Of a stretch of DNA of 64,000 nt, positions 16,105 to 24,487 are shown one piece after another (the stretch's first letter is position 1; each line of letters starts with the position of its first letter). Source of the DNA: Bacteroidota bacterium (GTDB taxonomy: Bacteria > Bacteroidota > JABWAT01); NCBI GenBank assembly GCA_023151185.1, contig JAKLJL010000012.1, positions 1-64,000 of the forward strand. The letters are read 5' to 3'. The position numbers and the translations under genes were made by a program. The notes beneath the pieces were generated by a model. It was not told the origin of the DNA and searched no databases. It saw only the letters and a list, made by a program, of their open reading frames with translations.

Positions 16105-17544
16105 TTACTTTTTTTCCTGAGAAACCCGGCTGGCAAGGATTTGTCCTGAAATCTGACGGATCAGGTCCAGAACTTCCCGTAAATACGGTTCAGTCAGAGT
16201 TGTCTGCCCGGTTACCAGTCTGAGTGTCAGTTTCCCGTTCAGGGTTGTGTGGCTCAGATAGACTTTGCCTGACTGGTTCAGGGTCTGAAGAATTTCATCA
16301 TTCAGGTCATTTTCTTCGGGAACCGAAAGTCCGGGCTGGGTGAACCGGAAACACAGCAGATTCAAAGTCCGCGGTGCCATCCAGTCAACCGAAGGCCAGG
16401 TTTTCAGCTCAGACTCGGCCAGTTCGGCCAGCCGGATATGATTCCGGATGATGTCCCGCAACCCGTTAACCCCGAATGACCGGATAACCCACCACAGTTT
16501 CAGGGCCCGGAACCGCCTTCCAAGCTGAATGCTCCAGTCAGAATAATTATTTACCCTGCCGTGCGATTTGGTTCTGAGGTAATCGGGCAGAACCGACATG
16601 ACATTAACCAGATGGTCCGGATCCCGGACAAAAAAAGCTGAGCAGTCAAAATGGGTGAGCATCCATTTGTGCGGATTGAACACATAACTGTCTGCCAGAT
16701 CAAGTCCGGCCGCAAGCGGTCTGAACTCGGGTAAAAGAAAGGCAGTCCCGGCATAAGCTGCATCCACATGGAGCCAGAGGCCGTAAGTTTTGCAGATCCG
16801 GCCAATCTCCGGCAGCGGGTCAAATGCCGTTGTCCCGGTCGTCCCCAGAGTTGCAATGACCGCACAGGGCAAAAACCCCTTTTCAAGATCTTCACGGATC
16901 GCCGCTTCAAGTTCAGCAGGATCCAGAGAAAAATCCGCACGTACAGAAATTTTCCGGAAACCGGTTTTCCCAAGCCCGGCAATCCGGACAGCCTTTTCTG
17001 CTGAAGAATGGGTTTGGGTTGAGGCGTAAACCATCAGCTTTTTGGCGGAGCCACCGGTTTCGGCAACCTGAAAACCGGATGCTTTTTCCCGGGCACATAA
17101 AACTGCCATCAGTGTGGCAGATGAGGCACTGTCCTGAATAACCCCCTGAAAGTCACCGGGAAGCCCGGTCATATCCCGAAGCCATCCCATAACTGCCTGT
17201 TCAAGCTCAGTTGCAGCAGGCGAGGTTTCCCAGAGCATGCACTGGGCACCCAGCGCAGAGGTTACCATTTCGGCAAGAACCGACGGGTAACTGGTATTGG
17301 CCGGGAAATAGGCCATGAAACCCGGATGCTGCCAATGTGTGATCCCGGGCAGCAGGATGGATCCGAAATCCCTGAAAATGGTTTCGCTGTCTGTACCAGA
17401 TTCTGGTGGCAGACCGGGAAGTGCAGACAGGATTTCACCCGGCTGAACCCGGGCTTTTACCGGGAAGTCTGTTACCTGTTCGAAATAATCGGCCATCCAG
17501 TCGGCGGTCTGGTGGGCCATTTTTCTGAATTCCTGTGGCGTCAT
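16105..17544 (-). CDS. Aromatic-L-amino-acid/group II PLP decarboxylase
   Basis: A 479-residue pyridoxal-phosphate decarboxylase. Family markers in order are HWQHPGFMAYFPAN (substrate pocket), THSSAEKA with the cofactor-stacking histidine near 179, LWLHVDAAYAG with D261 that pairs with the PLP ring nitrogen, and VFNPHKWMLTHFDCS with the Schiff-base lysine K293. These fit the aromatic amino acid decarboxylase group (DOPA, tryptophan or tyrosine decarboxylases). Substrate choice cannot be fixed from sequence. The ATG at 17544 is used; the TTG 33 bases upstream lacks support. It is monocistronic, and a divergent SRPBCC-MarR pair lies upstream. Confidence 0.9.
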   Translation of the reverse strand: MTPQEFRKMAHQTADWMADYFEQVTDFPVKARVQPGEILSALPGLPPESGTDSETIFRDFGSILLPGITHWQHPGFMAYFPANTSYPSVLAEMVTSALGAQCMLWETSPAATELEQAVMGWLRDMTGLPGDFQGVIQDSASSATLMAVLCAREKASGFQVAETGGSAKKLMVYASTQTHSSAEKAVRIAGLGKTGFRKISVRADFSLDPAELEAAIREDLEKGFLPCAVIATLGTTGTTAFDPLPEIGRICKTYGLWLHVDAAYAGTAFLLPEFRPLAAGLDLADSYVFNPHKWMLTHFDCSAFFVRDPDHLVNVMSVLPDYLRTKSHGRVNNYSDWSIQLGRRFRALKLWWVIRSFGVNGLRDIIRNHIRLAELAESELKTWPSVDWMAPRTLNLLCFRFTQPGLSVPEENDLNDEILQTLNQSGKVYLSHTTLNGKLTLRLVTGQTTLTEPYLREVLDLIRQISGQILASRVSQEKK

Positions 17545-17642
17545 GGCGGGTCCTGATCTGTCTGATTGGGTCTGCAATAATATCCGGCTGGTTCATCTGA
17601 TGCAAAACAAGTCGGCAAAAACGGGCAGAAAATATAATATAA

Positions 17643-17673
17643 TTGCATATAATAAGTACACATAGTATATTTG
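17643..17673 (+). promoter_or_regulatory. Bacteroidetes-type promoter (TTG-N20-TATATTTG)
   Basis: TTG at 17643-17645, a 20-base spacer, then TATATTTG (17666-17673), an exact match to the TAnnTTTG -7 consensus known for Bacteroidetes sigma factors. It lies 25 bases before the ATG at 17699. A loose inverted repeat (ATATAAT and AGTATAT, 10 bases apart) overlaps the -7 element and could be a MarR operator, since the second gene of the operon is a MarR regulator. Confidence 0.7.
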
Positions 17674-17698
17674 ATAAACCAACTGAAAGGAGCTGTTT

Positions 17699-18118
17699 AT
17701 GTGGAGTCAGTCATTTACCGTTTCAACAACCGAAGTTAATGCCGGTCAGGTCTGGAAAGTGCTTGCTGATGTTTCCCGCTGGCATGAGTGGGATTCTGAA
17801 ATTGAGTGGACCCGGATCGACGGCCTGCCCGGACTGAATCAGGATTTTTACCTGAAACCGAAAGGCGGTCCCAAAACGAGAATTACCATCTCCGGGTTTG
17901 AGGAGCCGGGATTTTTTGCAGATATATCCCACCTGCTTCTTGGTAAAATGTATACATCCCATACCCTTACCCAAAACGGGCCGGAACTGACGATCCGGGT
18001 TGAAATCCGGATTACCGGTTTGCTGACGTTTCTGTGGAAAAAAGTGATCGGGGAAAACCAGATTTCCGGCGGGCCGGAACAAACCCGGCGGCTGATTGAA
18101 AAGGCCAAATTAAAATGA
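17699..18118 (+). CDS. SRPBCC (START-like) ligand-binding protein
   Basis: The 139 residues fit the SRPBCC/polyketide cyclase-like fold: FTVSTTEVNAGQVWKVLADVSRWHEWDSEIEW is the characteristic first strand, helix and W-x-x-W loop, followed by a run of beta strands and a long C-terminal helix (GGPEQTRRLIEKAKLK). The fold makes a hydrophobic cavity for lipids or aromatic molecules; no catalytic function can be claimed. An AAAGGAG ribosome-binding site lies eight bases before the ATG. It overlaps the MarR regulator gene by four bases, so the pair is one operon, probably responding to a hydrophobic compound. Confidence 0.8.
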   Translation: MWSQSFTVSTTEVNAGQVWKVLADVSRWHEWDSEIEWTRIDGLPGLNQDFYLKPKGGPKTRITISGFEEPGFFADISHLLLGKMYTSHTLTQNGPELTIRVEIRITGLLTFLWKKVIGENQISGGPEQTRRLIEKAKLK

Positions 18119-18576
18119 GTGATCAAAAGGATGTGTTCAGCTATCAGAAGGCCGAAGAAAGTTCAGGATTCCTTCTCTGGCAGGTGACCAATCTCTGGCA
18201 GCGGGAAATCAGGAAAACACTGGAGCCGTTCGGGCTGACTCATTCCCAGTTTGTTCTGATGGCCAGTATCCACTGGCTGTCTCTTCACCAGCAGGATGTA
18301 ACCCAGATTTTGCTCTCGGGCCACACCCGGATCGACCCGATGACGACTTCGACCGTTCTTCGGTCGCTTCAGGCCAAAGGTCTGGTTATCCGCACTGAAC
18401 ATCCGGTTGATACCCGGGCTAAAACAGTTGGATTGACTGAGGAAGGGATCCGGATTACCCGGCTGGCTGTGGTTGCTGTTGAAAAATTCGACCGTGAGTT
18501 TTTCTCGGTGCTTGAACCGGAACTCGAAAATTTCCATTCCGGAATCAAACAACTGATGAAGGGAAGAGGGGGATAA
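18115..18576 (+). CDS. MarR family transcriptional regulator
   Basis: The 153-residue protein has a MarR winged-helix core: LTHSQFVLMASIHWL (helix 2), then TRIDPMTTSTVLRSLQAKGLVIR (recognition helix) and the wing HPVDTRAKTVGLTEEGIRITR, whose DxRxKxVxLTxxG pattern is diagnostic. Flanking helices at both ends form the dimer. It overlaps the SRPBCC gene by four bases (ATGA) and probably controls its own operon from the AT-rich promoter at 17643-17673. The effector is unknown. Confidence 0.92.
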   Translation: MSDQKDVFSYQKAEESSGFLLWQVTNLWQREIRKTLEPFGLTHSQFVLMASIHWLSLHQQDVTQILLSGHTRIDPMTTSTVLRSLQAKGLVIRTEHPVDTRAKTVGLTEEGIRITRLAVVAVEKFDREFFSVLEPELENFHSGIKQLMKGRGG

Positions 18577-18608
18577 AAAAAATCCGGCTTTTTAAGGGCC
18601 GGATCTTT
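18575..18608. terminator. Bidirectional terminator between marR and the sigma factor gene
   Basis: ATCCGGC (18582-18588) pairs with GCCGGAT (18598-18604) around a 9-base loop. On the minus strand it is followed by T8 (18575-18582), a strong terminator for the sigma factor gene; on the plus strand a short CTTTC follows, giving weaker termination for marR. Confidence 0.85.
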
Positions 18609-18635
18609 CATCGCAATCGAACCTGTGGAACTTAG

Positions 18636-19232
18636 TTAATAGACATCGACTTCATATCCCCGTGAGGCGGCGTAGGACTTGAGGCTGTCATGAAGCATTT
18701 TTCTTCCCCGATGCAGACGGCTTCTGACGGTCCCCACCGGGCACCCGACAATGTCTGCAATTTCTTCGTAAGTCTGCCCCTGCAGGTCACACAGAATCAC
18801 AACCGTTCTGAAATCGGCAGGTAACCGCTGAAGGGCAATGGTAATATCATCATCCAGGAGATCCCCGAAAAGCTGGGTTTCAAGATCATTCGGATCAACC
18901 GAGTCATCCTTGATCGTGTTGTAAAAATCCTTGACCTCGTCATAGTCAATTTTATTCGGCTCTTTGGCATTTTTCCGGTATTTATTGATGAACGAGTTCT
19001 TGACAATCCGGTACAGCCAGGCTTTGATGTTGGTGCCTTTTTCAAAACTGTCCCAGAACCGGTATGCTTTCAGCATCGATTCCTGAACCAGATCCTGAGC
19101 ATCTTCTTCGTTGGCAGTCAGCCGGAGGGAAAAGTTATACATGGCTGACAAATGCGGCAGGGCAGTTGTCTCAAAATCCACCTGGCGGGCACGTTCATTT
19201 TCCGAAAGCAAACTTCCGATAACCGGAGCCAT
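18636..19232 (-). CDS. ECF (RpoE-like) RNA polymerase sigma factor
   Basis: A 198-residue sigma factor with region 2 (residues 25-95: LSAMYNFSLRLTANEEDAQDLVQESMLKAYRFWDSF in family order, then IKAWLYRIVKNSFINKYRK) and region 4 (residues 130-185: LPADFRTVVILCDLQGQTYEEIADIVGCPVGTVRSRLHRGRKML). Regions 1.1 and 3 are absent, as in extracytoplasmic-function sigma factors of the RpoE-like group. No anti-sigma gene follows; the next gene on either side is unrelated. A GGAACTT-N15-GTCAAA sequence upstream suggests autoregulation. Confidence 0.95.
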   Translation of the reverse strand: MAPVIGSLLSENERARQVDFETTALPHLSAMYNFSLRLTANEEDAQDLVQESMLKAYRFWDSFEKGTNIKAWLYRIVKNSFINKYRKNAKEPNKIDYDEVKDFYNTIKDDSVDPNDLETQLFGDLLDDDITIALQRLPADFRTVVILCDLQGQTYEEIADIVGCPVGTVRSRLHRGRKMLHDSLKSYAASRGYEVDVY

Positions 19233-19276
19233 AACGACCTCTTTTTTCTTTAATCAGTCAAAACGTTCACAAGATG

Positions 19277-19306
19277 ATGAATCTGTACATTATTGTCAAG
19301 ATTCAT
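19277..19306. repeat. Inverted repeat in the sigma factor leader
   Basis: ATGAATCT (19277-19284) and AGATTCAT (19299-19306) are a perfect 8-base inverted repeat separated by 14 bases. It sits just downstream of the candidate -10 element of the ECF promoter and encloses a TTGACA on the minus strand. It may be an operator or form a 5'-UTR hairpin. Confidence 0.45.
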
Positions 19307-19333
19307 TTGACCGGCAGTTTCAGGAAAAGTTCC
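19306..19333 (-). promoter_or_regulatory. Candidate ECF-type promoter (GGAACTT-N15-GTCAAA)
   Basis: On the minus strand GGAACTT (19333-19327) is followed after 15 bases by GTCAAA (19311-19306). This is the classical form of RpoE/ECF02-type promoters and lies 73 bases upstream of an RpoE-like sigma factor gene, as expected for autoregulation. It is known that many such sigma factors control themselves; that this one does is inference. Confidence 0.55.
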
Positions 19334-19504
19334 CCGAAGCCCGAAGCTGACGGTTGGGGGAAAACACGCAAAGAGGAAGTCAAAGACGGAGAAACCCAAC
19401 CAAACAGCAAGAAAACACCGGTTTTTGTGAAGAGTGGCAGCCGGTCGGAAGTCCGGGATAGAATTTATTGATGGGGGGTATTGAGAAAGTCGATGAAAGC
19501 CGGG

Positions 19505-20923
19505 TTACTTCCGGCCTTCCTGATCGATCAGCATCACCATAACAGCCATGGCGGCAGCACCGAGTTTCAATTCCCTGGGATTTACCGCCCCGATGACATC
19601 GGTGGCGGCATGATGATGGTCGAAATACCGCTGCGAGTCGGGGGTGTAGCCCATCAGATGGGTTCCGGTTTTCTCGAGCGGAGAAATATCCACACCGCCG
19701 CCGCCTCTGACGAGTTTATCGGCATCAAAGAAGGAAAAATAAGGTACCCAGTCCTGATACTTTTTAACGGTAGAATCCGGAAGCTGAATAGAATGACCCC
19801 GGGGAGTGAATCCACCACGGTCCGATTCAATTGCTGCGATATGGTTTTCGCCCGACTGCTCTGCAATCCGGCCATATTCTTTTCCCCCGATTCCGCCAAC
19901 TTCTTCCGACATAAATAATACGGCACGAAGGGTTCGTCTGGGTTTGTACCCGACCGATTTAAGTACTCTCAGGACTTCGATGGACTGGACGCAGCCAGCC
20001 CCGTCATCATGGGCGCCGGTACCCAGATCCCAGCTGTCCAGATGCCCGCCGGTCAGGATTATCTCGTCCGGAAACTCAGTTCCCCTGATTTCGCCAATAA
20101 CATTCCAGGATGTCACAGGAGCCTCATTCCGGCAATCAAGGGTTAACCGGACCCGGGTATCCGGGTTGGTTTTTAACTGGCTGCTGAGCAGATCAGCCGA
20201 CCGGGTAGAAAGTGCTGCTGCCGGAATTTCGGGAAGATTTTTCTGGTAGTTGACCATTCCGGTATGGGGGATGTCATCCGTCCGGTTGGTCATAGACCGC
20301 ACCAGAACTGCAACAGCACCATGCTTTCCGGCAATTGACGGTCCGGCACTCCGCTGATCTGCAGCGCCGCCATAACAGGCAAAGGTACTGATCAGGCTTT
20401 CGTCAAACGGCCGGTTGAAAAAGACAATTTTTCCCTGAAGACGGCCGCCAAGCGAATCTGCTTCTTTGAGAGACTGAACTTCGATGACTCCGGCTTCAAG
20501 TCCTTTGGCGGGTGTTCCCGGGCTGAGTCCGAGTGCACAGACTGTCAGTGGAACCGGTTTCCTTCCTTTTTGAATCAGATTGGCTTTTTCAGGTTTTCCC
20601 CGGGTCCATTTGGGAACCGTAACCGGCTGAAGCCAGACCCGGTCAAAGCCGTAAGCCTTCATTTTAGCTTCACCCCAGGCAACCGCCTTCTGAGCCTGAT
20701 CCGATCCGGTCAGCCGGCTGCCAAGGCGGCAGAGTTCTTCCAGATCCGAAAAGCACATGCCTTTGGTCAGTTCTTCTTTCACCAGCCGGTGGGCCAGATC
20801 CAGTTTGACCGGATCGGGAGATTGGGCAGTACCAGCTGTGGTCAGGAGGAAAACAACCGGCAGGGCAAGGAGGCGGTGTTTCCCTGAAAAAGGGGAAAAC
20901 AGATCCATCATCTGCCGCTTCAT
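19505..20923 (-). CDS. M28 family zinc aminopeptidase, exported
   Basis: The 472-residue protein has a signal peptide (hydrophobic run LLALPVVFLLTTAGTAQ, residues 18-34), a PA-like insert (residues 135-255) and an M28 catalytic domain from about residue 275. Di-zinc ligands and catalytic acids are visible: GGHLDSWDLG (His and Asp), GAHDDGAG (bridging Asp), MSEEVGG (general base and ligand Glu), ESDRGG (Asp), and YFDHHHAATD (last His). This pattern is that of M28 exopeptidases related to carboxypeptidase Q. It overlaps the MFS gene upstream by four bases (ATGA), so a peptide or amino-acid use pathway is plausible. Confidence 0.92.
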   Translation of the reverse strand: MKRQMMDLFSPFSGKHRLLALPVVFLLTTAGTAQSPDPVKLDLAHRLVKEELTKGMCFSDLEELCRLGSRLTGSDQAQKAVAWGEAKMKAYGFDRVWLQPVTVPKWTRGKPEKANLIQKGRKPVPLTVCALGLSPGTPAKGLEAGVIEVQSLKEADSLGGRLQGKIVFFNRPFDESLISTFACYGGAADQRSAGPSIAGKHGAVAVLVRSMTNRTDDIPHTGMVNYQKNLPEIPAAALSTRSADLLSSQLKTNPDTRVRLTLDCRNEAPVTSWNVIGEIRGTEFPDEIILTGGHLDSWDLGTGAHDDGAGCVQSIEVLRVLKSVGYKPRRTLRAVLFMSEEVGGIGGKEYGRIAEQSGENHIAAIESDRGGFTPRGHSIQLPDSTVKKYQDWVPYFSFFDADKLVRGGGGVDISPLEKTGTHLMGYTPDSQRYFDHHHAATDVIGAVNPRELKLGAAAMAVMVMLIDQEGRK

Positions 20924-22227
20924 GGTTTTTCCAGAATTCCACCGGTGCGGGCATCGGCACGTTTCAGGAGCAGACTGAAAATCAGCCCGATGACGCCAAG
21001 GCTGGCAAACATGATCATACTGGCGGTATAATCACCGGTTGAATCACGAAGTAAGCCATTTAAAAAGGGAAAAGCGGCCAGGCCGATGTTCTGAATAAAG
21101 GTGGTGATCCCAAAGGCGGTTCCGTTATGTTTTTCATCCACAATCATGGCAATCGCCGGCCAGAGGGCTGCCGGGACCAGAACAAAAGCGGCACCGAGCA
21201 GAATCATCGGGAAAACCGGATTCATCTGGGTAAGACCCATGAGCAGGTGGGCCGGAATCAGCAGCAGAGATCCGGCAATCATGATGGTTGTTCTTTTCCC
21301 AACCTTATCGAGAAGCTGGCCGGCAAACGGTGCCAGGACCATCGAGGCAAAAATGATAATTGAGGAAATGCCGCCGGCAGTGTTGAACATATTCAGAAAA
21401 GATCCGAAAACCTGCATCATAAAAGATCCATCGGTTTCTGCCACTCTCGGGAAGCCCCATTTATCCACAAAAAAATCGGTTGAAAGAGCCGTGAACGGGA
21501 AAACGGCCGAGTAAAACAGAACACAGAGAATGGCAATATACCAGAACCGGGGTCCGAAATAGGCCAGGTCCGACAGTCGGATTTTATCACCGGCAGATTC
21601 CTCTTTAAGTCCGACCGCTTTTTCAGCCTTCCGGTCCATCAGAATGTAGACCAGATTCGAGAGAAGTGAAAATCCGCAGAAAATGGCGGCGGCATACAGG
21701 GCAAACCGGGCTCCGCCGAATTCACTGGCAATCAGTTCACCGGTGTTGAAGGCAAACATGGTCCCAAGGCGGCTGATGGTCAGGGCAACGCCGAAAGCAA
21801 GGGCCAGTTCCTTTCCTTTAAACCACCGGGCCAGCATGGCACTCTGCACGACCGCCAGAGGTTCTGCCCCGGCTCCAAAGACAAACCGGCCGATCATAAG
21901 TGTCGGGATGTTGGGTGCGAAGGCAATAATCACCCCGCCGGCAACGACAATCAGAGAAAAAATCAGACTGGCTTTCCGGGTGCCCAGCCAGTCGATGACA
22001 AATCCGGAGGCCAAAACAAAAATGATGGCGGCAATGCTGTACGCTGTGTAGAAAAACCCGACGGTTCCCCGTTCAGCACCCATTTCCTCGATCAGAGTCG
22101 GTGCAATCGCCCCGATGATGTCATAGGCAAAGTAACTGCCGAAAGTGATGGCAGAGATAAAGAGCAGTCCGATAAAGCGGAAAGATTTTACCGCCGGATC
22201 AAAAAGGGAGGATGTCTGGGTGCTCAT
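20920..22227 (-). CDS. Major facilitator superfamily transporter
   Basis: The 435-residue protein is very hydrophobic with about 12 membrane segments and the MFS layout of two six-helix halves joined by a charged loop (about residues 200-225, LMDRKAEKAVGLKEES). The motif A-like loop GFVIDWLGTRKASLIF lies between helices 2 and 3, and a second copy AGQLLDKVGKRTTIM lies in the second half. There is no signal for a specific substrate. Coupling with an exported peptidase downstream suggests uptake of peptides or degradation products, but this is inference. Confidence 0.9.
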   Translation of the reverse strand: MSTQTSSLFDPAVKSFRFIGLLFISAITFGSYFAYDIIGAIAPTLIEEMGAERGTVGFFYTAYSIAAIIFVLASGFVIDWLGTRKASLIFSLIVVAGGVIIAFAPNIPTLMIGRFVFGAGAEPLAVVQSAMLARWFKGKELALAFGVALTISRLGTMFAFNTGELIASEFGGARFALYAAAIFCGFSLLSNLVYILMDRKAEKAVGLKEESAGDKIRLSDLAYFGPRFWYIAILCVLFYSAVFPFTALSTDFFVDKWGFPRVAETDGSFMMQVFGSFLNMFNTAGGISSIIIFASMVLAPFAGQLLDKVGKRTTIMIAGSLLLIPAHLLMGLTQMNPVFPMILLGAAFVLVPAALWPAIAMIVDEKHNGTAFGITTFIQNIGLAAFPFLNGLLRDSTGDYTASMIMFASLGVIGLIFSLLLKRADARTGGILEKP

Positions 22228-22330
22228 GGCCGGTCCTTGATTGGAAAAGGGCTAAAAATAGGCAGTAACTGTTTCTATTGCCAGATTTCCTTTATTTTCG
22301 GACTTAGTTTTTCATTTTTTCCAGGTTTTT

Positions 22331-23866
22331 ATGACGTTTTCCCGGTATCTGAACCTCAAAGACCCCCGGATGTTAACCGGAATTCTGGTAACGTTTAAAT
22401 TACTGATTCACCTTGCCACGAACTCCATTTATGGATTTCACCGTGATGAACTGCTGTATATGGCACTGGGTGATCACCTCATGTGGGGGTTTCAGGAAGT
22501 GCCGCCCTCAATTGCTGTACTGGCAAAACTGGCCGGCACGGTATTGGGGGATTCGGTTTCGGCTTACCGGCTGTTCCCGGCGATGGCCGGTATGGCGACC
22601 CTGCTGCTGGCCTGTCTGGCTGTGATCCGGTTTGGCGGCGGCTACAGGGCTGTTCTTTTCACCGGAATTGCCCTTCTGATTTCACCTGCCTTTTTAAGGA
22701 TGAATACCCTTTTTCAGCCGGTTGCCTTCGATGTTCTGTACTGGACGGTTCTGTTTTATCTGGCTCCGGCAGTAGCCAAAAAGACACCGGTTCCCTCTGA
22801 CTGGCTGTTGCTGGGTCTGGCTCTGGGTCTCGGAATGCTGAACAAATATGCCATTGTCTTTGCCGGGATTCCGCTGGCAGCAGCGTTGCTGATTTTGCCT
22901 TCCAGAACGGTTTTCCTGACCCGGTGGCCCTGGATTTCTGCCGGACTTGCCCTGCTGATCTGGGCACCTAATCTTATCTGGCAGATCCGGAATCAGTTTC
23001 CGGTAGTGGATCACATGGCTGAACTTCGGGACAGCCAGTTGGTTCATGTTTCTGCTGCCGACTTTATTCTCGGGCAGTTTGAACTGAATCTGGTCGCCGG
23101 GCTTTTATTTATTCCGGGGATTTGGTTTCTGGTCCGGAATCCCGAAACACGGATTGTGGTCTGGATGTACGGACTGTCCTTTCTCCTGTTTCTGCTGCTC
23201 AGCGGCAAGTCCTATTATCTGGCCGGTGCCTACCCGGTGCTGATTGCGGCAGGCGGCGTCTGGCTGGAGGCTAAGATGGCCGGGCGGTTCGGTAAGTGGA
23301 TTCCGGGTGCATTTGCCCTGATGCTTTTACTGACCGTTCCGCTTGTTCCTTACGGCGCCCCGGTTCTGCCGGTCCAGACTATGAAACAATATGGCACCTG
23401 GATGGCGGATCATGCCGGTTTAAAGCCACCGCTGATTTGGGAGGATGACACTGTACATGACCTGCCGCAGGATTTTGCTGATATGTTCGGGTGGGAGGAA
23501 CAGGTTCAGTCGGTAGCCTCTGTTTGGTATAGCCTGCCCGATTCGGTACGGGAGAAGACGGTTATTTTCGCACAGAATTACGGTCAGGCCGGTGCACTTG
23601 CCCATTTCGGGAAGGCGTATCAGCTTCCCTGGCCGGTCAGTCTGGCCAGCAGTTTTTATTTTTTCGGACCGGGAGAAAAACCGGGAACCTATGTGCTTTC
23701 TGTCGGACTCAGCCGGGAAGATCTTGCCGGTTTCTTCTCATCGGTTTCCCTGAAAAGAATACATACATCTGATGTTGCCCGGGAAAAGCGTGTAGAGATT
23801 TTCCTTTCGGAAGGCAGCAAAGCAACCCTTCAGGAAGCCTGGCCGGGATTCAGAAACAGCCGGTGA
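22331..23866 (+). CDS. GT39 family membrane glycosyltransferase (PMT/ArnT-like)
   Basis: The 511-residue polytopic protein begins with a membrane segment followed by GFHRDELLYMALGDHL, the first periplasmic loop whose acidic DE pair is catalytic in GT39 enzymes, then GFQEVPPSIAVLAKL, a conserved PP loop. At least nine hydrophobic segments follow, and the C-terminal third (residues 355-511) is soluble and probably periplasmic. Members transfer sugars from polyprenyl phosphate carriers to lipids or proteins. A PAP2 phosphatase follows 36 bases downstream. The acceptor is unknown. Confidence 0.85.
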   Translation: MTFSRYLNLKDPRMLTGILVTFKLLIHLATNSIYGFHRDELLYMALGDHLMWGFQEVPPSIAVLAKLAGTVLGDSVSAYRLFPAMAGMATLLLACLAVIRFGGGYRAVLFTGIALLISPAFLRMNTLFQPVAFDVLYWTVLFYLAPAVAKKTPVPSDWLLLGLALGLGMLNKYAIVFAGIPLAAALLILPSRTVFLTRWPWISAGLALLIWAPNLIWQIRNQFPVVDHMAELRDSQLVHVSAADFILGQFELNLVAGLLFIPGIWFLVRNPETRIVVWMYGLSFLLFLLLSGKSYYLAGAYPVLIAAGGVWLEAKMAGRFGKWIPGAFALMLLLTVPLVPYGAPVLPVQTMKQYGTWMADHAGLKPPLIWEDDTVHDLPQDFADMFGWEEQVQSVASVWYSLPDSVREKTVIFAQNYGQAGALAHFGKAYQLPWPVSLASSFYFFGPGEKPGTYVLSVGLSREDLAGFFSSVSLKRIHTSDVAREKRVEIFLSEGSKATLQEAWPGFRNSR

Positions 23867-23890
23867 GTTTAATTTTCTGACAGGATTGCC

Positions 23891-23898
23891 TACCTTTA
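23891..23898 (+). promoter_or_regulatory. Candidate -7 element TACCTTTA directly before a start codon
   Basis: TACCTTTA ends four bases before the ATG of the PAP2 gene at 23903, with TTT rather than TTG at the -33 position 20 bases upstream. If used, transcription would start at or very near the ATG, giving a leaderless mRNA. Confidence 0.4.
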
Positions 23899-23902
23899 TA
23901 AA

Positions 23903-24487
23903 ATGACCGATTTTTTATATTCACTGGATAAAGCCGTTTTTTACTGGATCAATCACGGCTGGTCGAATCCGTTTTTTGACTGGCTGATGCCCTTTTTAAC
24001 TGAAAGGAAAAACTGGTTTCCGGTCTGGGTCATCCTTTTCGGATGGCTGATCTGGAAAGGTGGCCAAAAAGGCCGGCTGGTTGTGGCTATGGCGGTATTG
24101 ATTATTCTGATTACCGATCAGGTCTCCTCCGGACTGATCAAGCCCTGGGTAGACCGGGTCCGGCCGTCCAATGCCCTCCCCGATGTTCATCTTCTCGTCA
24201 AACGGACCTTTTCCAACTCGTTTCCGTCTTCACATGCTGCCAATTTTTTTGCCGGTGCGGTTCTGCTTTCCTGGTTTTACAGAAAATGGCTGGCGATCTG
24301 TTTTGGTCTGGCAGTTCTGGTTTCACTCTCACGGCCGTACGTCGGGGTACATTACCCGTCTGATATTCTCGGCGGGGCCGTTCTGGGTTCAGGTACTGCC
24401 CTGATGGTAATTTATTTGACCCGGTTTATTGCCGGAAAAACCGGAATATCCTGGCTTCAGGTATTCCCAGAAGGAGATAAAAAATGA
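23903..24487 (+). CDS. PAP2 family membrane phosphatase
   Basis: The 194-residue protein has five or six membrane segments and the three-part acid phosphatase signature: KPWVDRVRP (C1), FPSSHAANFFAG (C2, with the catalytic histidine), and SRPYVGVHYPSDILGG (C3, nucleophile histidine and aspartate). It probably removes a phosphate from undecaprenyl diphosphate or another lipid phosphate at the outer face of the inner membrane, which would suit the GT39 enzyme upstream that uses polyprenyl-linked sugars. It overlaps lgt by four bases. Confidence 0.92.
   Translation: MTDFLYSLDKAVFYWINHGWSNPFFDWLMPFLTERKNWFPVWVILFGWLIWKGGQKGRLVVAMAVLIILITDQVSSGLIKPWVDRVRPSNALPDVHLLVKRTFSNSFPSSHAANFFAGAVLLSWFYRKWLAICFGLAVLVSLSRPYVGVHYPSDILGGAVLGSGTALMVIYLTRFIAGKTGISWLQVFPEGDKK

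Noticed and set aside
19274-19471. Small plus-strand frame (65 codons) before the sigma factor gene
   Set aside because: It covers the candidate ECF promoter and inverted repeat, has no ribosome-binding site and no recognisable domain.
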